Shown piece by piece: positions 1 through 4,709 of a stretch of 6,329 nt of DNA. The stretch's first letter is position 1. Each line of letters opens with the position of its first letter. Source of the stretch: Thermoplasmata archaeon. Lineage in GTDB: Archaea > Thermoplasmatota > Thermoplasmata > Lutacidiplasmatales > UBA184. The position numbers were made by a program, and so were the translations under genes. Below the pieces are notes generated by a model that had not been told where the DNA came from, did not search any database, and was given only the letters and a program-made list of their open reading frames with translations. Location of the stretch: positions 1 through 6,329 of the forward strand of contig JASHXS010000219.1 in assembly GCA_030043405.1 (NCBI GenBank). Direction: 5' to 3'.

Positions 1-1317
1 CGAATAGTTGGCCACGGTTCCGACATGGAACGGGTAGGTTCCGTTCGCCATCGACAGTACGATCTCGTCGGTCATGCTCCAACCCGTCAACGTCCCTGCC
101 GTCACCGACCAGTTGGTACTGGCCGGGAGGCCACTTTCCTCCCACGTCACGGAGTAGTTGAACGTCAGAAACCCGATGTCGACCTGCACCGCGGCGCCGC
201 TGACGTTGAGGACCCCGCTCGTGGGGGTGGCTACATACCCGCCCAGGGGGGTGATCGAGTACGCGTACGACCCGTTCGCCAGGGCCACCGAGATCGTAGA
301 CGTCGTCGAGTAAGGCGCACCCCCGTTCACCGATACCGACCAATTGGTGCTGGCCGGCAGGCCGGACTCGACGAAGGCGACCCCGTAGGTCAGAGCGGCA
401 AAACTCACGTTCACCCGGGCCGAAGCCCCGGAGATGGTCGCCGACCCCGACTGGTTCTCGGTCGTCAGGTAGCCGGTCACGTTCGTCACTGAATAGGAGT
501 ACGTCCCGTTCGTTTCGAAGAGGGTGAGACTGCTTCCGTTCCCGGCGACTACCGTGCCACTCACGTTGACGGTCCAGTTCGTTCCGGGCCGCAGTCCCAC
601 CTCACCGAAGGTGAGCGGATAGTGGCCGACGGACAGCGGCGCGAAGGTGATGTTGACGACGACCGGAGCGCCGGCCACCGTGACGGTACCGCTCGAAGGC
701 GTGGCGGCGTACCCGGTCACTGCCCCGATGGAGTAGGAGTAGGTGCCGTTGCCTTCCGTGTAGACTAGCGAGGTTGTGTTGGTGCTCACCGTGGCGTTGG
801 CGACCGTGGCCGACCAGTTGGCGTGGGCCGGAAGTCCGGTCTCGTTCAGGGTCACCTCATAGTAGAACGGGGAGAACGCGATGGAGAGATTCACCGAGTC
901 GGCGGCGACCCGAACACTCCCGGTGGACGGACTGGGCAGGTAACCACTGACGGGACGCACGAGGAACGAGAACGTTCCGTTGGGCTCCCGGGCGTCGATC
1001 TCCGAGCCACTCGAGGTATGGTCCACCCCGGCCAGCCGCACGGTCCAGTTGGTGCCGGTCGGCAATCCGGTCTCGTTGAAGGTGACGGGGTAGGTGACCT
1101 CGGTAAACGTGACGAAGATCCCGACGAAGGTGCCGCTCGCGGAGACGGCCCCATAGGAGGGGGACTCGACCCAGCCGGGGAGGGGGGTGACGTTGAAGAA
1201 ATAGGTCCCGTTGGCCACCGCGAACGACACCTGGGTGGTGTTCGACGTCTCGGACGTCGTGTTCAGCACCACCGTCCAGTTGGTGCCCGCGGGCAATCCA
1301 CTCTCGTTGAAACTAAT
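1..1317 (-). repeat. Five complete and one partial tandem protein repeats inside the surface protein
   Basis: The repeat units in gene direction are roughly 1317-1087, 1086-856, 855-616, 615-382, 381-151 and 150-1. The Gly of the Gly-Leu-Pro motif falls at residues 58, 135, 212, 292, 370 and 447, a spacing of 77-80 residues. Unit 4 has Gly-Leu-Arg instead of Gly-Leu-Pro. The repeats are conserved in motif but clearly diverged in sequence, so they look old rather than recently duplicated. Each is probably a small beta-sandwich-type module (inference from alternating hydrophobic residues and length). Confidence 0.85.
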
Positions 1318-1470
1318 GTTCGAGAGCCCCCCGGCGAAGGGACGAAGGGTGGGGCCGTTGACCCCCAGCGCCGGCCCGACCCCGACGACGCCTCCCAAGG
1401 CCGTGCTGAAGAAGAGGAGGGCCACGACGAGGGCGAGGCCGGCGACTCCTGAACGACGAGGGCGGCTCAT
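1..1470 (-). CDS. Secreted surface protein of tandem ~77-residue repeats (partial, runs off left edge)
   Basis: The frame is open for 490 codons from the ATG at 1470-1468 to base 1, with no stop in the window, so the C-terminal part is missing. Residues 1-30 look like a Sec signal peptide: an Arg-rich start (MSRPRRSG) followed by a hydrophobic stretch (GLALVVALLFF). From about residue 52 there are five complete repeats and a cut sixth, each with a Glu-Ser/Thr-Gly-Leu-Pro-x-Gly/Ser-Thr-Asn-Trp motif, a central Asn-Gly-Thr-Tyr and a Gly-Tyr near the end. I count about 31 N-x-S/T sequons, so heavy N-glycosylation outside the cell is likely. Such repeats are known from secreted Thermoplasmata proteins, some with thermopsin-type peptidase domains; no catalytic domain is visible here. 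The start is supported by a TATA box at 1508-1515 and GGAG at 1481-1484, ten bases before the ATG. Anchor type and any enzymatic domain would lie left of the window. Confidence 0.9.
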   Translation of the reverse strand, partial: MSRPRRSGVAGLALVVALLFFSTALGGVVGVGPALGVNGPTLRPFAGGLSNISFNESGLPAGTNWTVVLNTTSETSNTTQVSFAVANGTYFFNVTPLPGWVESPSYGAVSASGTFVGIFVTFTEVTYPVTFNETGLPTGTNWTVRLAGVDHTSSGSEIDAREPNGTFSFLVRPVSGYLPSPSTGSVRVAADSVNLSIAFSPFYYEVTLNETGLPAHANWSATVANATVSTNTTSLVYTEGNGTYSYSIGAVTGYAATPSSGTVTVAGAPVVVNITFAPLSVGHYPLTFGEVGLRPGTNWTVNVSGTVVAGNGSSLTLFETNGTYSYSVTNVTGYLTTENQSGSATISGASARVNVSFAALTYGVAFVESGLPASTNWSVSVNGGAPYSTTSTISVALANGSYAYSITPLGGYVATPTSGVLNVSGAAVQVDIGFLTFNYSVTWEESGLPASTNWSVTAGTLTGWSMTDEIVLSMANGTYPFHVGTVANYS

Positions 1471-1507
1471 CCGGGCGACTCTCCGACTGAGATTTGCCTC
1501 GATGCGC

Positions 1508-1515
1508 TATTTAAA
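1508..1515 (-). promoter_or_regulatory. Archaeal TATA box for the surface-protein gene
   Basis: Read on the minus strand this is TTTAAATA, a near-ideal archaeal box A in otherwise GC-rich DNA. With the usual 25-base spacing, transcription would begin near 1484-1488, leaving a leader of about 15 bases that contains GGAG (1481-1484) before the ATG at 1470. It gives the surface protein its own promoter despite lying downstream of the methyltransferase on the same strand. Confidence 0.7.
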
Positions 1516-1552
1516 CGAACCGGCAGACCGACGAGTCGTATTGCTCGCGTCG

Positions 1553-2164
1553 TCAGTCGGCCGGTGCGCTCGACGCCGGTCGCTCGAGCAAGTGACGTGC
1601 CACCAGCCAGCCGGACCGGATCGGGATCTCCCGCCACGGGCGACGTTTTCGGATCGACTCCCAGCGCGCCGGCACAACCCGTAGGGTGGACCGCCGCCGA
1701 GCCACGGGGCGCCCGCGCCGAGGATAGGTCACGAGCAGGCGTCCTCCGGGACGCAGGATCCTCCAGGCTTCGTCCATCGCTCCCTCCTTGTCGCCCAAAC
1801 AGCAAATCACGAGCGACATCAGCACCCGATCTACCGAGGCATCCGCGATGGAACCCAGTTGGGCGGCGGAAGTCGCCAGGAATTCGACCCGGGCATCCGA
1901 CCCGAGCCGCTGGCGCGCGATCGCCAGGTTCGATCCGTCCGGGTCGATGACATAGGCATGCCCGCGCGGGCCGATCCGAACCAACAGCTCTTCGTCAAAG
2001 TAGCCCACGCCGGCCCCCACGTCGGCGACGACCTGGCCGGGGAGCACTCCTAACTGCGAAAGCTCTCGCGACGGGGGCATGAACCTCCGCCGAAGCGGAT
2101 TCTGGAGCATCCGGGGCGAGCACCGGCGGTCGGGGACGACCATCGGGAGCATCTCCGCACCCAT
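1553..2164 (-). CDS. Class I SAM-dependent methyltransferase (UbiE/Methyltransf_11-like)
   Basis: A 203-residue protein with a Rossmann-type methyltransferase fold. Motif I is VADVGAGVGYF at residues 46-56, with Asp48 and the glycines 50/52/54 for S-adenosylmethionine. The acidic end of strand 2 is in VIDPD (Asp74), motif II is DASVDRVLMSL around Asp112, and motif III is LRPGGRLLVTYP at 137-148. The lead-in NPLRRRFMPPSREL before motif I is usual for this group of small stand-alone enzymes. It is probably cytosolic, with no signal peptide or membrane segment. The substrate cannot be told from sequence; small molecules, lipids and quinones are all possible. The C-terminus is Arg-rich but shows no sign of a frameshift. 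The start at 2164 is the longest ATG; Met5, Met8 or Met19 are possible alternatives because the first 20 residues are not conserved-looking. It is divergent from the reductase at 2265 and 82 bases ahead of the surface-protein gene, which has its own TATA box. Confidence 0.87.
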   Translation of the reverse strand: MGAEMLPMVVPDRRCSPRMLQNPLRRRFMPPSRELSQLGVLPGQVVADVGAGVGYFDEELLVRIGPRGHAYVIDPDGSNLAIARQRLGSDARVEFLATSAAQLGSIADASVDRVLMSLVICCLGDKEGAMDEAWRILRPGGRLLVTYPRRGRPVARRRSTLRVVPARWESIRKRRPWREIPIRSGWLVARHLLERPASSAPAD

Positions 2165-2199
2165 GCCGATGGAGCTGAGGGCACGGGGCGGCTTGAATT

Positions 2200-2213
2200 C
2201 CCCGGCTCCGGGG
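2200..2213. promoter_or_regulatory. Palindrome between the divergent methyltransferase and reductase genes
   Basis: CCCCGG and CCGGGG are separated by two bases (CT), a perfect 6-bp inverted repeat in the 100-base divergent spacer. It could be an operator for either gene or only a GC-rich chance hairpin. Weak AT-rich candidates for box A lie at 2193-2199 (minus, about 30 bases before the methyltransferase ATG) and 2223-2229 (plus, about 40 bases before the reductase ATG). Neither gene has a clear Shine-Dalgarno site, so leaderless or short-leader messages are likely. Confidence 0.3.
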
Positions 2214-2264
2214 TCGTCGGCACCCTAATGAGGTCGTGTCCTTCGCAACGCCGTCGAACGGTCC

Positions 2265-3200
2265 ATGCGAATTCTCGTCACGGGCGGCACCGGTTTCCTG
2301 GGCGGTTACATGACCAGCCACCTGGCCGGTGAAGGCCACGAAGTCACCTCGACCTTCCTCCCGCGCGCGACCCCCACCCAGCCGGCCCGGCTACCCGGCG
2401 TCCGTCACGTCCCATTGGACGTCACCGATCGGGCCCAGGTTGGCCGCGTGCTGTCGGAAGCGAAGCCGGAGGTCGTCTACCACTTCGCCGGCCAGGCGTT
2501 TGTGATCCCCTCGTGGGAGGACCCGGCGGGCACTTTTTCGACCAACCTGACCGGGACGCTCTACCTGCTGGAGGAGCTCCGTCGGTCGCTGCCCAGCACC
2601 CGATTCGCCTTCGCTGGGAGTGGCACCGAGTACGGAGACCCGCCCAAGGTCCCCACTCCCGAGGAGTCCCCCCTGCGTCCCACGAGTCCGTACGCCTCCA
2701 GCAAGGCAGGGGCCGATCTGCTGTGCTACCAGTACTTCCGCAGCTTTGGCACGCCGGTCTTCCGGTACCGAATCTTCGGCACTACGGGACCCGGGAAGCG
2801 CGGCGACTCCACCAATGATTTCGCGAGCCAGATCGCCGCCCTGGAGGGTCAGCCCGCCCCCCGAGTCCTACGGGTCGGCAACCTCGACCGCCGTCGGGAC
2901 ATCCAGGACGTCCGGGATGCCGTGCGGGCGATGGTCACCGTTGTCGAGAAGGGCGAGCCGGGCGAGGCGTACAACATTGCGAGCGGGGTGCCCCGACTCG
3001 TCCGCGACAACCTCGACGCGCTGCTCGGGTTCGCCCGCGCACCGATCACCGTGGAACAGGCCCCGGAGAAGGTCCGTCTCGTCGACGAGCCAGTTCACCT
3101 TGCGGACATCCACCGGCTCCAGCAACTGGGGTGGTCTCCGCGAGTTCCCTTCGAGCAGACGCTACGGGACATCCTGGACAGCTGGCGTTCTCCGACATAG
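2265..3200 (+). CDS. NAD(P)-dependent sugar-nucleotide epimerase/reductase, GDP-6-deoxy-D-mannose reductase (Rmd)-like
   Basis: A 311-residue extended short-chain dehydrogenase/reductase. The dinucleotide-binding motif GGTGFLG is at residues 7-13, D52 follows in the LDVTD segment, and the HFAGQAFV strand is at 73-80. The catalytic set is Ser119 (in AGSGTEYG), Tyr143 and Lys147 (in SPYASSK). The C-terminal half has TGPG at 174-177, a Phe-Ala-Ser-Gln-Ile-Ala segment at 186-191 and VGNLDRRRDIQDVRDAV at 204-220. The last is typical of the GDP-mannose 4,6-dehydratase / Rmd branch and closest to Rmd, which reduces GDP-4-keto-6-deoxymannose to GDP-D-rhamnose. The length (311) also fits Rmd better than the longer dehydratases. 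No dehydratase gene is adjacent, so the exact substrate is inferred. The protein is cytosolic. ATG at 2265 sits one residue before the nucleotide-binding strand, so the start is secure. Confidence 0.92.
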   Translation: MRILVTGGTGFLGGYMTSHLAGEGHEVTSTFLPRATPTQPARLPGVRHVPLDVTDRAQVGRVLSEAKPEVVYHFAGQAFVIPSWEDPAGTFSTNLTGTLYLLEELRRSLPSTRFAFAGSGTEYGDPPKVPTPEESPLRPTSPYASSKAGADLLCYQYFRSFGTPVFRYRIFGTTGPGKRGDSTNDFASQIAALEGQPAPRVLRVGNLDRRRDIQDVRDAVRAMVTVVEKGEPGEAYNIASGVPRLVRDNLDALLGFARAPITVEQAPEKVRLVDEPVHLADIHRLQQLGWSPRVPFEQTLRDILDSWRSPT

Positions 3201-3207
3201 ATCTACC

Positions 3208-3242
3208 ACATCCACATATGCATACGCATATGCATATCGTCC
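3208..3242 (+). repeat. Copy A of the vapB start-region element (35 bp, 29/35 identical)
   Basis: The plus strand here matches the minus strand of 4466-4500 at 29 of 35 positions, starting with 13 identical bases (ACATCCACATATG). Within it, 3216-3237 is a near-perfect palindrome (20 of 22 positions), also readable as two direct ATATGCATA copies three bases apart. The position matching the vapB start codon is ATA here, so this copy cannot start a VapB, and the frame beyond it does not encode one. It begins eight bases after the reductase stop. Confidence 0.7.
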
Positions 3243-3514
3243 GCGTCGGACTCCCGGAACGAGTCGGGCCCGGGTCCCGACGGCTTGAGCCACGGATCCG
3301 CCCCGGTACCCCATCCCAACGGGAAGATACGTCGATTTGAGACCTCAGGCACCGACTATACGCGTCAACCATTACCCAGCCACGCATCGGAAGGACAGCT
3401 CCGTCGACGCCCGCCGCGGACACGCAACTTCGGACTCGCCGATCCAACCCCGCCCAATGACCCGGGCCTCTGCCCCCCCCTTCGCGTGACCCAGGGGTGG
3501 CCGGCAAGGCCCCA

Positions 3515-3529
3515 CCGGGGGCGCCCCGG
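3515..3529. repeat. GC-rich hairpin next to the AT-rich palindrome
   Basis: CCGGGG (3515-3520) and CCCCGG (3524-3529) are perfectly complementary around a three-base loop. An overlapping alternative stem pairs GCCCC at 3509-3513 with GGGGC at 3518-3522. No T-tract follows, so it is not a typical terminator. It lies only three bases before the palindrome at 3533-3556. Confidence 0.5.
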
Positions 3530-3532
3530 CGG

Positions 3533-3556
3533 TTCGTATAACTCGTGTTATACGAA
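3533..3556. repeat. Perfect 24-bp palindrome (10-bp arms, 4-base spacer)
   Basis: TTCGTATAAC (3533-3542) and GTTATACGAA (3547-3556) are exact reverse complements around the spacer TCGT. The arms are AT-rich in GC-rich surroundings, which argues against chance. Candidate roles are an operator for a dimeric DNA-binding protein, a recombinase site, or a stem-loop in an unknown transcript. No gene starts beside it. Confidence 0.75.
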
Positions 3557-3640
3557 TTCACCTCAGAGAAGCCAGGCCCCCGGCCACTGCCGATCGCCCC
3601 GAGAATACGGCGCATGGGATGCTGAGATACTAATTACTCG

Positions 3641-3657
3641 TTACACAGATTACACAG
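3641..3657 (+). repeat. Tandem octamer TTACACAG x2
   Basis: TTACACAG occurs at 3641-3648 and again at 3650-3657, one base apart, inside an AT-rich patch (about 3625-3675). Nine-base spacing is close to one helical turn, so both copies would face the same side of DNA. A binding site is possible; nothing else supports it. Confidence 0.4.
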
Positions 3658-3859
3658 CCTTGCATGATAGCTAACATGGCGTGCCCAGGGACTTCCCACG
3701 AAAACCCCACCCCTGCGCGTGCAAAGTCAGCTGGACCGGCCCGCGTCGCCATCCGGACGGCCTAGTTCCCTGTCTGGAGCCGATCCAGGGCCGGGCGCAC
3801 CCGCCGGAGCCCCCGGTAGCCGCCAGGTAGGAGGCAAGCCGGCCTAACGGACGCTGAGG

Positions 3860-3868
3860 ATATGTGGA
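3860..3868 (+). repeat. Third occurrence of the 9-bp element core ATATGTGGA
   Basis: The same nine bases lie in the vapB operator (4489-4497, plus) and, reversed, in copy A (3211-3219 as TCCACATAT). This copy starts 17 bases beyond the vapC stop. Three copies within 1.3 kb of GC-rich DNA are more than expected by chance for this AT-containing word. Confidence 0.4.
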
Positions 3869-3884
3869 AACGTTACCATGATTG

Positions 3885-4289
3885 CTAAGACCGCCTTCCA
3901 CTAATCCGGGTGACTTTGAGGCGCCAGTTGCCCGTCGGACCGCGCCGCGAAGCGGTGAAGATCTCCTCGCACCCCGCCGCCTCGAGGGCCCCCCACTCGG
4001 CGAGCTGGAGGAGTTCCGGACGACCGAGCCGTCCCCGGGCCCGCCGAAGCCCCTCGCCGCTCGCCCGAGAATCGATCGGCAAGACCGTCAGCTTCTGGCG
4101 GAGCCGCTCGAGGACATCACGGCGGGCGGCCTGTACCTTCTTTGGCCCCTGGCGGGCGAGCAGGGCGAGTTCCAGCATCGCGACCTCCGTCGTGGCCACT
4201 TCGTGTCCCCGTAGGCTTCGGAGAGCGGTCTTCGCCCCGGTGTCGCCCTCGAGGACCAGCGCGAGGGCCGAGGCGTCGAGCGCCTTCAT
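3885..4289 (-). CDS. vapC: VapC-type PIN-domain ribonuclease toxin
   Basis: A 134-residue PIN-domain protein, the toxin of a type II toxin-antitoxin pair. VapC toxins are Mg-dependent ribonucleases that cut tRNA, rRNA or mRNA and are inhibited by bound VapB. The opening MKALDASALALVLEGD gives the first acidic residue (Asp5). VAMLELALLARQ gives the second (Glu40, with Glu35 nearby), and LTVLPID at 67-73 is the usual mid-domain strand. In the third-acid region, PELLQLAE...ALEAAGCEEIFT, Glu92 stands where Asp is usual, and the fourth position after the Thr112 strand is Ser114, not Asp. The active site is therefore slightly unusual; whether it is active is open. ATG 4289-4287 overlaps the vapB TGA as ATGA, implying translational coupling. 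The same frame is open far upstream (to 5387), but that part is antisense to the phosphohydrolase and is not part of this gene. Confidence 0.87.
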   Translation of the reverse strand: MKALDASALALVLEGDTGAKTALRSLRGHEVATTEVAMLELALLARQGPKKVQAARRDVLERLRQKLTVLPIDSRASGEGLRRARGRLGRPELLQLAEWGALEAAGCEEIFTASRRGPTGNWRLKVTRISGRRS

Positions 4290-4474
4290 CCGCGCCCCTC
4301 CCTGGGTTCCGTCCGATGCCGACGGGACGGCGCCCAGGCCCCCCACATCTCCTCGACCCCGACCCGCTGATCGAGCAGGCGGCGAAGGACGCTTGTAAAA
4401 CTCTCGTTCCCGCGTTTCTCTCGGACCAGCGCGTCGTAAACGGCCTTCTGGACGGCGATGTTCCGGGACGACAT
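4286..4474 (-). CDS. vapB: VapB-type antitoxin (UPF0330/DUF217-like)
   Basis: A 62-residue antitoxin. Residues 5-35 (NIAVQKAVYDALVREKRG followed by NESFTSVLRRLL) match the archaeal VapB family: a short beta strand, a Val-Tyr-x-x-Leu helix, Lys-Arg-Gly, and a Ser-Phe-x-x-Val-Leu-Arg-Arg-Leu-Leu helix. The N-terminal part is expected to dimerise and bind DNA, and the C-terminal tail (about residues 38-62, with Trp44 and Trp47) to cover the VapC active site. The ATG at 4474 is preferred because it begins just before the conserved strand and lies about 25 bases from an AT-rich promoter, so the message would be leaderless. The stop overlaps the vapC start. The start codon lies inside an imperfect palindrome, which suggests self-repression. 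Confidence 0.9.
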   Translation of the reverse strand: MSSRNIAVQKAVYDALVREKRGNESFTSVLRRLLDQRVGVEEMWGAWAPSRRHRTEPREGRG

Positions 4475-4502
4475 ACATACCCATATTCATATGTGGATGT
4501 AT
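4473..4502. promoter_or_regulatory. Putative VapB/VapBC autoregulatory operator over the vapB start
   Basis: Arms 4473-4486 and 4489-4502 are complementary at 12 of 14 positions around a two-base centre. The element is AT-rich, lies between the likely box A and the vapB ATG, and includes part of the ATG. VapBC complexes are known to bind such inverted repeats in their own promoters; binding here is inferred. The minus strand of 4466-4500 is copy B of the 35-bp element found again at 3208-3242. Confidence 0.6.
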
Positions 4503-4504
4503 TT
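4497..4504 (-). promoter_or_regulatory. Likely box A (TATA) of vapBC
   Basis: Minus-strand AAATACAT is centred about 26 bases before the vapB ATG, the spacing expected for a leaderless archaeal message. It is a weak TATA match, but one of few AT-rich candidates at this distance. It overlaps the outer arm of the palindrome, so a bound repressor would block TBP. Confidence 0.45.
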
Positions 4505-4565
4505 CTGCCTGGTGCCCGAGCGGTGCCACCGCCGGCTCGCGGCACCCCGCAAGTCGCCGCGGACC

Positions 4566-4583
4566 CCTCTCGGTCGGACCGAG
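4566..4583. repeat. 18-bp repeat with 15-bp palindrome, upstream copy
   Basis: CCTCTCGGTCGGACCGAG is found here and again exactly at 6032-6049, both on the plus strand. Bases 4569-4583 form a palindrome with 7-bp arms (CTCGGTC / GACCGAG) around one G. This copy is in the spacer between divergent vapB and the phosphohydrolase, about 44 bases before a TATA-like word. The rest of the spacer (4503-4709) holds a G8 run (4591-4598) and GGTGCC/GGCACC inverted words (4522-4527, 4541-4546). Confidence 0.55.
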
Positions 4584-4626
4584 GTGGGAAGGGGGGGGAC
4601 GGCAACCCCTGCATCCAGACCGGCCG

Positions 4627-4632
4627 TTATTA
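4627..4632 (+). promoter_or_regulatory. Possible box A for the phosphohydrolase gene
   Basis: TTATTA is the only AT-rich patch in the GC-rich DNA before the start at 4710. With normal spacing transcription would begin near 4655, giving a leader of about 50 bases. The match to box A is partial. Confidence 0.35.
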
Positions 4633-4709
4633 GCCCCACCGGATTGGTCGGCGCGTGAAGCGACTCGGCGTGCCGGACGTTTCAGCCGCCCGCCCGGGGG
4701 CCGGGTAGA

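Larger units (their letters stand above)
3201..3884. other. Noncoding interval with several symmetric DNA elements
   Basis: No reading frame here looks like a protein: those open on either strand give low-complexity Arg/Pro/Ser-rich translations without domains or start signals. The stretch holds a 35-bp copy of the vapB start-region element (3208-3242), a C8 run (3473-3480), a GC hairpin directly followed by a perfect 24-bp palindrome (3515-3556), an AT-rich patch with a tandem octamer (about 3625-3675), and a 9-bp element core at 3860-3868. TATA-like words occur near 3355-3361 and 3628-3636, so a small RNA is possible, but I see no tRNA, C/D-box, RNase P or SRP signature. Confidence 0.6.

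Noticed and set aside
25..1452. Long plus-strand reading frames (for example 25-492 and 823-1452) opposite the surface protein
   Set aside because: They are Arg/Gly-rich antisense shadows of the repeat gene; their periodicity simply follows the repeats, and the minus-strand frame has a signal peptide, motifs and a TATA box.
3533..3556. A loxP-like site
   Set aside because: The shared TTCGTATA word and symmetry are superficial: the spacer is 4 rather than 8 bases and arms are shorter; no recombinase gene is in the window.
3046..3615. A 189-codon minus-strand frame over the reductase 3' end and the noncoding stretch
   Set aside because: Translation is low-complexity with no motif and half of it is antisense to a well-supported enzyme.
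3285..3674. A 129-codon plus-strand frame from a TTG in the noncoding stretch
   Set aside because: Composition rich in Pro/Arg/Ser, runs through the GC hairpin and the palindrome, no start signal or family feature.
3675..3860. Possible RNase P or SRP RNA because of GC-rich folded sequence and GGGAAGTCCC on the minus strand
   Set aside because: The other conserved blocks of either RNA are missing, so the resemblance is too slight.
3671..3901. A 76-codon minus-strand frame downstream of vapC
   Set aside because: It overlaps the vapC 3' end in another frame, has no ribosome site or promoter, and no recognisable fold.
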